A stretch of 22,500 nt of DNA from Theodoxus fluviatilis. Lineage: Eukaryota > Mollusca > Gastropoda > Cycloneritida > Neritidae. Under the pieces are notes generated by a model that saw nothing but the letters and a program-made list of their open reading frames with translations, was not told where the DNA came from and did not search any database. Shown in pieces: positions 8,910-18,231 of this stretch (positions are counted from its first letter, which is position 1; the number at the start of each line of letters is the position of its first letter). Where the stretch lies: NCBI GenBank assembly GCA_034096865.1, contig JAWQFJ010028243.1, positions 82,900-105,399 on the forward strand, in the 5' to 3' direction. The position numbers and the translations under genes are program-made.

Positions 8910-9128
8910 CGTACGGCAGACGTAGTTGCAGAGGAAGAAGAGGGGGCCGTAAAACCAGGCCCTAAGCCACTGCCACAGAGGAGCGCCTCCAGCAAAGTAG
9001 CTGGGAGGCGAGGTGATCATCTGGGAGTCCACCACAGCCTTCTCGAAGATGCGCATCATGGTCACTCCGTCTGTCATGGCGGGGTGCATTCGGAACAGCA
9101 ACACCGTGTCCCTTTGAGGCCCAAAGTC
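8910..9128 (-). CDS. WS/DGAT-like acyltransferase, coding exon 3 (active-site motif region)
   Basis: Codons 622-694, 219 bases, phase 0 at both ends. The acceptor is cctgccag above 9128 and the donor is GTGAGT from 8909. It contains LLFRMHPAMTDGVTMMRIF, which aligns with the family motif HHxxxDG: His636-Pro637-x3-Asp641-Gly642. The first His, Asp and Gly are kept, but the second His, generally taken as the catalytic base by analogy with other HHxxxDG acyltransferases, is Pro (codon CCC). A hydrophobic stretch rich in Trp, Phe and Leu near residues 671-692 may sit at or in the membrane. The donor is followed by a G-rich tract and a compound microsatellite. Family assignment is confident; catalytic activity is not. 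Confidence 0.9.
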
Positions 9129-9600
9129 CTGGCAGGAAAAAGACAGAAGGTGAGAGAAATTTAAGGAGAGGAAGTTGAGAAAAGGAATCAAATTCTGACT
9201 TTAAAACTCAAACCCTTCAGAGAAAAGAAAAAGTTGTAGAATATCAGGAGGGGACCGAATCTGAGAACTAAGGGTTGACGTCCTAACAACAATGATCGAG
9301 TGAAAAGTGAATTTGGAAACAACGAGGATGAGGAAAAGGGTACACGAAGAACAAAGAAAAAAGCTGCAATACGTTTGTTACTATAAGAGGAAAGAACAGA
9401 TATAAAGAACGAAGGAGTTTATGTAGTTATTTCTAAAGAACAGGAAAAGACAAAGTATGGAAAATATTACCTCAGGAATCAGTCCTCCTCCTCCAATTCG
9501 AAAAAAGTTTCTACCTCAGACACGGCGGGTTCTTACAATCTGCAGACAACTTAAATTTGATCTATCAAAGATAACAATCTTCGAATGTTCAGAGACCTTG

Positions 9601-9890
9601 CAATGGGATAAAAATGCAGGATAAGAACTCGATCAGTTTCGCAATGGGATTGAAATATTTCTACATGCAGGACAAGAACTCTATCATTCGCGATGGGATT
9701 GAAATATTTCTACATGCAGGACAAGAACTCTATCAGTCTTGCGATGGGATTGAAATATTTCTACATGCAGAACAAGAACTCTATCATTCGCGATGGGATT
9801 GAAATATTTCTACATGCAGGACAAGAACTCTATCATTCTCGATGGGATTGAAATATTCCTGCATGCAGGACAAGAACTCTATCAGTCTTC
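9601..9890. repeat. 49-51-bp minisatellite, about 5.5 units
   Basis: 'atgggattgaaatatttcta' and 'catgcaggacaagaactcta' recur with starts near 9642, 9692, 9743, 9792 and 9841. It lies in the intron between exons 3 and 2. Confidence 0.93.
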
Positions 9891-9939
9891 ATTCAGAGGA
9901 CAGGTTTAATAATTTGAGACTACCTCAAGCATGATTACT

Positions 9940-10460
9940 GGACACTTTCATACCTGAACACATTTACATTAAGAAATGATCATAACGACACTTCTACATA
10001 TAGAAACATTTTCACAATTGAATACATTTGTACCTAGACATATTTAAACCTGGAAAAACTCTTATTTGGACATGTTTATTCCTGGCAAACCTGTGCAAAT
10101 TCATACCTGGATACATTTACACATGGAAACCCACACACAGAAACATTTATACCTGAACATATTTAAATGTGGAAACATTCTTCCCTTGACACGTTTATTT
10201 CTGACAGCACCCATACCTGTACATATACCTCGATACATTTGCACATGGAAACACTCACACACAGACACATTTATACCTAAACATATCCAAAGCTGGAAAC
10301 ACTCTTCCCTTGACACGTTTATTTCTGGCAACATATTCATATTTTTATACACTTATACATGTACATATTCATACCTGTACACATTCACACCTGTACACAT
10401 GTACACACGGGAACACTCACAACTGGAAGTAATCATACCTGGACACATCTGCATTTGAAG
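9940..10460. repeat. Degenerate short-unit repeat with a 122-bp duplication
   Basis: Words such as 'acatttatacctg' and 'acctggacac' recur every 18-25 bp. At a larger scale 10111-10203 and 10233-10325 are copies offset by 122 bp (shared 'cttcccttgacacgtttatt'). It lies in an intron. Confidence 0.75.
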
Positions 10461-10518
10461 GGGCTCCCACTTAGCACATTTACACATCTTGAGACCGACA
10501 CAGCTGGGAACTCCCTAC

Positions 10519-10698
10519 CTCCAGAACGAGCAGCTCCCAGAGCGGGACGTCCTGGTGTAGGGGCCTGGAGGCCAGCTCCGACACGTGCTCCTGCAGCTCC
10601 TCCAGGCAGGAGATGTAGCCAGGCATGGCCACCACGTGGTTGTTGATGAAGAAGTTGGGGTCTCGTACCCAGGCGTACCCACAGCAGAACGACCGCAC
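10519..10698 (-). CDS. WS/DGAT-like acyltransferase, coding exon 2
   Basis: Codons 562-621, 180 bases, phase 0 at both ends. The acceptor is gttgcag just above 10698 and the donor is GTAGGG from 10518. The peptide starts VRSFCCGYAWVRDPNFF and ends PLWELLVLE. It matches the N-terminal half of WES_acyltransf: a 'W..D..F....H....' segment, a helix with LxELxExVxELxSxPL, then the conserved PLWEL (residues 613-617), which in the family lies shortly before the active-site motif. The exon is clearly more GC-rich than the surrounding intron. The reading frame joins exons 1 and 3 without interruption. Antisense open frames over this exon are shadows. Confidence 0.88.
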
Positions 10699-11858
10699 CT
10701 GCAACGTTCATGGACATTGTGTTTTCACACGTGGAAATGCAAGATGCGGAACCCTACACCAAAGTTAATAAGACACCCGGCTTCTATCCATCCAAAAGTG
10801 AAACAAAGCACTTCTTTGTGATTGACGTTACACTGCTGTGCGATTAACGGTACACTGCTGTGCGATTACCCACTGACGCGGGCATGAGCCAGCACCGGGC
10901 TGAACTGCTCCTCACAGAGTGAAGGCGGTGCTCATGTTTGCGCGTGACCTCGGTCCACCCATCTTGTCATGAAGTCTGTCTCAAATGCCAATGAGGGACT
11001 GATCCAGCGGACCGATGGTCAGGAGAGTCAAGTTTCTAGGGATTCGAGATTAGAAACTGGTGAAAAGTTGCTCGTAAGAAGCCAGTATCTTCACCTACAG
11101 TCAAAAGAAGCCTGAGTCTCTCTGTGCTGTTTTGGTAAAGTTAGACTAACGCTTTCTCCGCCGACAAGGATTCAGCACTGGCCAATAGTGATCCTCTTAA
11201 TCTTTTCCTTGCTCGGCATTGATGCCTGGGCATTTCTAACGGATGCCTGGTCACAGCCTACCCTGTAAATTATTTTACCCGTATTGAGAACAAAACATCT
11301 GTCATGAACATTTATCTCGTGATTGCCCAACCAGCATTGGGTGAGTACACTTAATTTTAATGCAAATCCAACCACATGTCATATATCAGGAAGCATTAGA
11401 TTTAATGTACTTAAAAGACAGAAAAGGTTTTCGGGGCAGATATGTTTTTGTTTTCGTTTACTTCATGGACATACATCTGATATCTCTCGGTTTACATTTT
11501 AGGCAAAAATGCCGGCTATCTCTTCCCTTGGACCTAATTGGTCCACCTGCAGTGGCTGAGTGATTTTAGTGCATGCCAGACGAGATTGTGTACAGAGACT
11601 GTTTTACTCTGTATGAATGTGCACGGAATCGACCAATGTAGAGATGACTTTTTAAAAATTCATTATCTTGTTTAGCATGTAGCTGCACGATGTTGTCTAT
11701 TTACTGACTCTTTGTTCGGCTGTTTGTCAAACTGTGGATGGGCGACGCCAAAACATTTTACACCTTGGACTCCTTGTTACTAGTCCCTTCGTCAAAGTCT
11801 ACGTCATAGCATCTTCATGCTGTTGACTTTGTTTTGCAGGTGATCGTTTATCATCATT

Positions 11859-11923
<65 letters not shown>

Positions 11924-11965
11924 GGCCTACTACTACTATTACTACTTCTACTACTACTACTACTT
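11859..11965. repeat. (ACT)n trinucleotide microsatellite
   Basis: About 25 ACT units, interrupted by 'aggcc', then a shorter imperfect ACT stretch. It lies in intron 1. Confidence 0.95.
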
Positions 11966-12914
11966 CAAGTGGCTTCCAGATTTTCTTCGCCAGAGGCAGA
12001 GTAATGCCAAGCATTTATAATCGGTGTCGTCATCAGTACGATAATTTTCTCATTGGTGTACGTCAGCACATGGACAGCAGCGGTGACGGAATTCACCACC
12101 TGGCATTGCGACAACTATTACTTGCATCGCTTGGTGGCATCTGCTGAAGTCCCAGCTGTCGTTCACCAGCAGGTCGCCGCTTTGGTCCCCATCTTGAGGT
12201 CCCGCAACCTTTTCTGCCATTCCAAGCGAGGTTTTGTCTGTGTCTTATGGTCCTTTTCTCCTCGCCCCACATCCAGTGCACGAAGTTCACAGCAAGTGCA
12301 CTCCAAAAGTTATATATCCTTAATTCGAGGAAATGCGTTACCCCATTTAACACTGGAAAACCACGTAATTATCTGAGTTTAGACAAAAGTGTGGTTTTCC
12401 TTCCATCAACCACGGTGTTCCAGGCCCTTTTCTTGCTAGACGCCTGTCATTCCATGACAGCTCCATAAATTCTGAAAGTTCTAATGGTAGTTGCACCCGC
12501 TAAACTCGGCAAAATAATCATGTCTGCAGCCCACACATCCATCAGGGTTGCCTTTCTCGCTTTGGGCGCCGGGTCAGTTTGATCTTTCCCCTTCACGTCA
12601 CAGTAGATGGAGAGGACGTCACCGGCATGATGAATAAATCGATATCCCGCCAGATTGATAGTTTGCAAATGCTAAGGCCCGTTGTGTTACTCCTGTTGTG
12701 GGAACGGTCTCCAGCCTCAACACTTGTCTCCCTTGCATCAGTGATGAGCAGCTTCAGGAAGTAGGGCAAACCTGCCATACTCAACGCATGGTGTGCACTG
12801 ACTGCTCCATCATGCTGTGGTTACTTTCGTGAGAGAGCTGAGACGAGAGACCAGGACTTTGAAGAAAGACTAGCAGGCGCTATCCATGCATGCAAGGCCA
12901 CTACAAGTGTCATA

Positions 12915-13269
12915 TTCTAGACCGTGGAGTATCCTAAAACGTAGAGCGTGACCTACTTGCATATTATTAATATGACGTGTTCACCCGCCAAATCTTGTGA
13001 TTGGACAATGCCCCCGCAGAGATGACTTTCCCCCGCCTACTCTTGTTATCTTAACTGTGATTAGCCGGTTGTAACGGTGAACGTTTTATGAAATCTCGGA
13101 CCCAAATAGTTTTGCCTTTGCTGCGTGTGATTACACAAACATTTCTAGAGGAAAGTACTATTTGATCGGGTAATAAGGTGAAAGAAAACGATGAAAACCC
13201 ATATTTCGTCATGTTAATAATATGCAAGTAAGTCACGCTCTACGTTTTAGGATACTCTACGGTCTAGAA
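12915..13269. mobile_element. 355-bp inverted-repeat element (MITE-like)
   Basis: The terminal inverted repeats are 63 bp (12915-12977 and 13207-13269) with only three mismatches, all transitions. The ends read TTCTAGACCGT and contain 'atcctaaaacgtagagcgtg'. There is no coding capacity between them. CTAG or TA at each edge may be the target duplication; the exact boundary is unresolved. Confidence 0.8.
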
Positions 13270-14203
13270 AAGCAACACACGAGAATCACATACGTAAGCA
13301 GAGATTGTTCCTTCTTCAGTAGATCAGTAGTTAGAGCACTGAGTAACTGGGAGGTTCGCCTGACAGTAGGCCTACTATCCTTCTCAGCGGTGAGCTTCCA
13401 AGTTGTCAGAATAATCTGTAATGACCGCCGACAAGTTCGCGTAGACATTGCTGTCATCTTTCAAACGGAAAAGTGGTTGGAGAAATCTGCACGTTTGCAA
13501 GCTTGGCAGGGTTGGCGTCGGTGCCATGAGACAGGCGATCTTTTTCCTGAGACGCAATGGACTCTCCCTCATCATCGCCTTTTCCCTCGAGTGATCGACT
13601 GTATTGTCTTTTTGTCTTCCTTGCGATGACAAAGTGTTCAAAACTAGTTTTCTTCCATTGTGTCGCGGCAACCCGCACTTTATCTATGACATGTCTTCGG
13701 TCTTTCTCATTTGAAACACAGTAATTCATAAGGGAAGAAGCGGCGATGCAGGTAAGAATATCCAGCTTCAAACACAACAATCGTGAGGGGAAAAAAGTTG
13801 CAGTTACGGTAACCCGACCGACCCTACTTTTCCTGCCGTCCCTAAACTTTTTTTAAATCTTGAGGAGAAAAGAACACAAAAGACGAAGAAATCAAAGGTA
13901 AACAACAAAATGCGTGCTCTCCCATCTTTCCTACGAGCACTAAAGCGGAGCGAAAGAGAAATATTATGTTCAAATGTATCTACTGCATACATGACGCTTC
14001 TTAAAACACACGCACAGACTAAATTATTTGCAGTCTCAATCTGACAGCCTGAAAATATACATAAACTATGGAAAATTGCTTCTCCACTGATAACATGCAT
14101 CCACCTGAAGGGAAAATATCCCGATTTGTTTCCATAATCTCTCCTGCTGTATTGGGTTGACCAACTGCAGACGGCCATGCAGCAGCCAAAGGTTCTAGCT
14201 GAC

Positions 14204-14205
<2 letters not shown>

Positions 14206-14239
<34 letters not shown>
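14206..14239. repeat. 34-nt poly-G run
   Basis: Uninterrupted G from 14206 to 14239, ended by C. It lies in intron 1, about 210 nt from the exon 1 donor. Length at such runs is unreliable in sequencing. Confidence 0.9.
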
Positions 14240-14242
<3 letters not shown>

Positions 14243-14450
14243 TAAGCAGCTCTGGCCTTTCTTTTTAACTCATAGATAGGATGACACAAAACACGTAACA
14301 ATAAAAAATGCACCAACACAAAGCGAAGTTGTCAACCTCTGTGTGAATCTGGGCTAGAGCCCATTGCCGAAACCAAGATAAACGAGAGGTTTTGAGAGCG
14401 AAATGCAACTAGAAAAACACAAGTAACAGCAGGAGAGAAAGGTAGCTTAC

Positions 14451-16133
14451 CCTCTGTGTGAACCTGGGGTAGAGCCGCATGCCGTGTCTGTTCTCGGCCA
14501 AGACGAGCCTGGTGCTGATGAGATCCCGGATGTGCTCCAGGTCCAGCCCGCGCTGCACGATGACCAGGCTCTGGACCACCATGGTGTTCACCAAGGAGGC
14601 CCGCAGCCACAGACGCTCTGTCGCCGTCAGGTGGGCATGGCAACAGCACAGGCAGCACTGCCCCTTCCTGCAGCAGCAGCATGCACGACACACCATGCGT
14701 ACGATGGAGAAGAGCGGCAGGCAGACGACCAAGATCACGGTGAAGGGCAAGAACAAAAGCAGCGAGCCCAGGAAGAGCAGAATCGCCTGGAAAGCCTCAC
14801 AGCAGGTGGGCTGCCGGTTCAACGGCGCTATCTTGCCGTGGGGCGACGTAGGGAAGCCCAACTGTACCTGGCGGGGACGCTCCTGAGGACCCCCCGGGAA
14901 GTCGGAATGCACATCGAAAAAGTCTTCGCCCTGCTTGGCCTCACCCCCTTCTTCCAGGTTGACGATGACGTCAACCTGTAAGGGGGACGGGGTGTTGGAG
15001 ATAGGGGCGATAGGGGTGGCCGCTCCCGAGGGGGACTGGCCTCCAAGGGAGGGCAAGAGAGGGGGAGGGAGGTCAGAGGTCGAGGAGAACTGGCCAAGGG
15101 AGTGGTGGCTCTCGGAGCCGTGTGTGGACGAGGGTCTGGAACTGGCTGCTGAGTCCCGCGGCAGGCTCTCCATTGACGGCAGTCTTGAATTGTCCGTGGA
15201 CCCGGGGGACAGTGTCTGCGACGACGGCACAGCCAGGTGTCCCCCGCTCTCTGAGTTTTCGGGCACGTGGTTGTTGGCACTGGGAACTGGGGGGGCCTTG
15301 GCTGGGGGGCCCTTGCCTCCCCCGGGGGCCCGGCTGTTGGCGCTCTTGCCCTCAGGCAGTCCGCTGGCCGAGCGTTTGATCTCATTGCCAGCAGCCTTCT
15401 TCTCCGGCTTCCTCGACCCCAAGGTGTTGGATTTGAGCTGATTGGCTGAGCCCCTTGGTGCGGCTTTCTGATTTGTTGAACCTTTTGAATCGGGTCTTTG
15501 GAGAGTTGAGCTTTTGGATTCGGCGAACTTTTGATTTGCTGCAGATTTTGTTTCAGTTCTAGGGATAGTGGATGCTTTTGATTCGGATTTCGGATGAGCT
15601 GAAGACTTTGATTCACCCTTTGGGTTGCCAGAAGCTTTAGAAGCGCTCTTAGGATTCGTACCAGTCTTCGAGTCACTCTTTGGGTTGACTCCACTTTTTG
15701 ATTCACTCTTTGCACCACCAGCACCCTTCGATTCGTTCTTGGTACCAGCACCAGATTTGGTCTCACCCTTCTGCCCCGAAGAACTTTTGGATTCGCTTTT
15801 CTGACCCGCTGCAGCTTTGGATTCGCCCTTTGCGTTGGCCACAGTCTTGGGTTCGGATTTCTGACCAGCTGGTGCTGTCGACGACACACGGGAGGCCTTG
15901 GGCTGGGAGGTGACTGCGCCATGGCTGGCTGGGACGCTGGAGGAAGGTTTTTCACCAGGTGAGCTGGGACCACCGGCAGTGCTGGAGGTGGGACTGGCTG
16001 CGGTGGACGAGGGCGAGGCTCGAGGCTTGGAAAGCTGGGACTGGGCGGCCTTCACCTTTCCGCTGTGGTTGGCGCCGCTCGGGGAAGCTCGAGACTTGTC
16101 ATGTTGGCCCAGCCTGCCAGCAGTCTTTTCCAT
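14451..16133 (-). CDS. WS/DGAT-like acyltransferase, coding exon 1 (N-terminus, membrane anchor, start of catalytic fold)
   Basis: Codons 1-561 of a split gene. The start is ATG at 16133: the exon seems to begin at 16169 after an acceptor (ttgtcttgcag), and its first three bases read TGA in this frame, so no earlier in-frame start exists in the exon. The donor is GTAAGC at 14450. Residues 1-440 are low-complexity (Ser, Ala, Pro, Lys) and probably disordered; residues 91-220 are decapeptide repeats of the form xK(S/G)ESKxxxx. Residues 447-478 are strongly hydrophobic (membrane segment or re-entrant hairpin) and are followed by 10 Cys in residues 482-498. From about 504 the sequence resembles the start of the WES_acyltransf domain. 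Bacterial WS/DGAT enzymes (about 450-500 residues) lack this extension. Likely membrane-bound; family members transfer acyl groups from acyl-CoA to alcohols or diacylglycerol, but this substrate is unknown. Confidence 0.85.
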
Positions 16134-16169
16134 TGGACGGCCGGGTCCATCACACGGCTGGGACCATCA
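16134..16169 (-). other. 5' untranslated part of the first coding exon, with two upstream ATGs
   Basis: A good acceptor (pyrimidine-rich, ending cag at 16170) sets the exon start at 16169. The leader contains ATG at 16167, giving a 5-codon frame ending at TGA, and ATG at 16150, opening a 32-codon frame that overlaps the main start at 16133. Both lie out of frame with the protein. The non-coding exon(s) and promoter upstream were not located. The splice site is an inference without transcript data. Confidence 0.5.
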
Positions 16170-17120
16170 CTGCAAGACAACAAAGAGACAGGACGTCAGT
16201 TTACATGGCTGCAGTGCAGAATACGAACTTCTGCGTCCCTCTCTAAGTTGGAGAATGAAAACGTCGCTATTGCATGCCTCCTTGATTTACGAAATTATAC
16301 ATCTTTGCGCTCCGCCAGAGCAGTCCCGTGAATTCCCCTGCGTAAGTTTGTTGGCCACATGGAAAAATCAAGAATGTTGATGAGCATAACTTTCGTATAT
16401 TTTAAGAGCCAGACATAGAACAGTGTCTTCACCTCTTGGCAACTATGCGAGGCGATTGAGTGGTTCGGTCCCATGTTGGGATGATATGACTGCTGTTTTC
16501 GGTCATTGATACCGCGATAAACGAGTCCCTTTTCAAGGACTTAGCAATCTTCCCTGACCTGCCAACCGATCATCAAGACCACATCAGAATCTTATTGTAA
16601 AGGGCCGTTGAAAAAAAAACACATCGACAACGTCACGGTCAGTTCCGAAAGAGATATGCAATAATAAAGACAAGAAATGAAAATACACATTGTTATAACG
16701 GAAAAACTGTATCGGGCTCAAAGGAAAATAGAGTATGTCTTTTTTCATGACTGAGCAGTCTATGTAGTAAGCTGCATCAGACGTCCCCGACCTCAAGAAC
16801 AAAGAATCACAGACAGGCAGGGACTATGCGAAATTCGGAGTGTGCGAAACACACGCTCGACTCGTAACGGTTTGCATTGCCCAGTGATTGTGCTCTTTTC
16901 ATACAAAACAAGAAGGGCCATACAACTTGCGAGATCAAAGGGAATGAGGCTTTCTCAGTTTGCCTCGCAAATACGTGGACATCAGCAAGAGAATACACAC
17001 AATTGTTCACGGTTCTTTCAAAAAACACTTAGTTGGCATAGTTGTAAGTAGCACTGGTCATCCAAAGAACAGTGTCAATAATACGAGCTGCAGTTATTCT
17101 TCCGTAGTTTCCCATAGGTT
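16170..17120. other. Region upstream of the first coding exon, no supported feature
   Basis: Probably the start of the 5' UTR intron of the acyltransferase gene. Open frames here are short and match nothing that I recognise. Confidence 0.5.
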
Positions 17121-17466
17121 GACCCTCTGTGGGTTGGGGTAAGAATGGACCCCTGTGGGTTGGGGGTAAGAATAGACCCCCTGTGGGTTGGGGGTAAGAA
17201 TTGACCCCCTGTGGGTTGGGGTAAGAATAGACCCCCTGTGGGTTGGGGGTAAGAATGGACCCACCGTGTCTTCCTATGCGTTTCGTACGAGGAAAATGAT
17301 TAAGTAAATCGTGACCTGACTCGCTCTTATTCCAACAAGCTCTGATGAATTGTATTGATCAATGGCCTACAAAGTCTGATAGGCCGTAAAACTATCCCTC
17401 CCTCCCTCCCTCTCTCCCTCCCTCCCTCCCTCTCTCCCTTCCATCCATTCATCCATCCATCCATCC
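17121..17466. mobile_element. Microsatellite-tailed interspersed repeat, copy B
   Basis: Five units of 27-28 bp (17121-17257, 'ccctgtgggttgggggtaag') are followed by the same body as copy A at 6219 ('acccaccgtgtc', 'tgcgtttcgtac', 'atcaatggcctacaaagtct', 'gccgtaaaac'), then (CCCT)n and (CATC)n tails from 17395. Copy A has a single core unit, so the core number varies between copies. Confidence 0.7.
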
Positions 17467-17507
17467 ATGGTCGTCGTCAGAGCAGCCTGTGAAGTAACAG
17501 TGGGCGA

Positions 17508-17512
17508 CGGCA
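17508..17512. repeat. 5-bp target-site duplication of the foldback element (left)
   Basis: CGGCA; the right partner is at 18227-18231. Confidence 0.7.
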
Positions 17513-18226
17513 TGTAGCAGCCAAAAGTTACTCCCGGCCAAAAGTTACTCCGGAAGTCATCGCAGAGTTATCTGCTCGGCTTTTTCTTTATGCGATTTAC
17601 CGCTCCTGCACCTGTTCTTTGCATGGAATATATCCCGACAAACGACGCATTAGTTTCTTTACGAGTTTTTGTGTTTTTGGTGCATTTGTGCAGTTTAACA
17701 CATAATATAGAGTGGGGGTCACCTCCCTGTAGTCTATTTGTAGTCTGGTTTTATAAAACGCGACCGTTGACTGACTTGGCACGCCCGGGGAGTTATGCTA
17801 AGATCCGGCCGCGTTAATATATCTGCGTTTTGTGACAAACGTCTTGCTCGGCGGTACTGTACTCCATGCACCTTAACGGTGCGCGTGATTCGGGTGTAAT
17901 CTTAAGCTAAACGACGTTCCGAATGTTTCCGACTTCGACCATTTCAGCAGCGCCAATAAACGTCGTTTAGCTTAAGATTACACCCGAATCACGCGCACCG
18001 TTAAGGTGCATGGAGTACAGTACCGCCGAGAAAGACGTTTGTCACAAAACGCAGATATATTTACGCGGCCGGATCTTAGCATAACTCACCGGGCGTGCAA
18101 AGTCAGTCAGGCGGAGTGGCGGGTGCCGTCTCTTTTTAGAGTGGAATTCTCAGCACGTCCCGAGCAGATAACTCTGCGATGACTTCCGGAGTAACTTTTG
18201 GCCGGGAGTAACTTTTGGCTGCTACA
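17513..18226. mobile_element. 714-bp foldback (palindromic) element
   Basis: The outer arms 17513-17579 and 18160-18226 are perfect or near-perfect inverse copies (ends TGTAGCAGCCAAAAGTTACT). The inner arms 17768-17918 and 17959-18109 pair over about 150 bp around a 40-nt loop. The spacers between outer and inner arms differ (188 nt left, 50 nt right). It is flanked by CGGCA at 17508-17512 and 18227-18231. No transposase frame is seen. Confidence 0.85.
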
Positions 18227-18231
18227 CGGCA
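18227..18231. repeat. 5-bp target-site duplication of the foldback element (right)
   Basis: CGGCA; the left partner is at 17508-17512. Confidence 0.7.

Larger units (their letters stand above)
9129..10518 (-). other. Intron between coding exons 2 and 3
   Basis: GT (10518-10517) to AG (9130-9129), 1390 nt, phase 0. The half nearest exon 2 is tandem repeats (9601-9890 and 9940-10460). The stretch 9140-9600 is A-rich and without recognisable features. Confidence 0.8.
10699..14450 (-). other. Intron between coding exons 1 and 2
   Basis: GT (14450-14449) to AG (10700-10699), 3752 nt, phase 0. It contains an ACT-type microsatellite, a 355-bp inverted-repeat element and a poly-G run. The stretches 10870-11855, 11970-12914 and 13270-14160 hold no gene that I can support. 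A small 22-bp duplication lies at about 10820-10870. Confidence 0.8.

Noticed and set aside
12093..12784. Minus-strand fragments with 'RFIHHAGDVLSIYCDVKGKD' and 'LPSLAGATTIRTFRIYGAVMEW'
   Set aside because: They faintly recall fragments of transposon-associated proteins common in marine invertebrates (an 'FIHA.xGCDT.S' type and an 'LPPT..A...H..R.Y.QV..W' type motif), but the match is too weak and the frames too broken to call. A profile search of the three minus-strand frames would decide.
14828..15973. 381-residue minus-strand frame rich in Arg and Pro
   Set aside because: It is a shifted-frame shadow of exon 1, whose true frame carries the membrane segment and the acyltransferase start.
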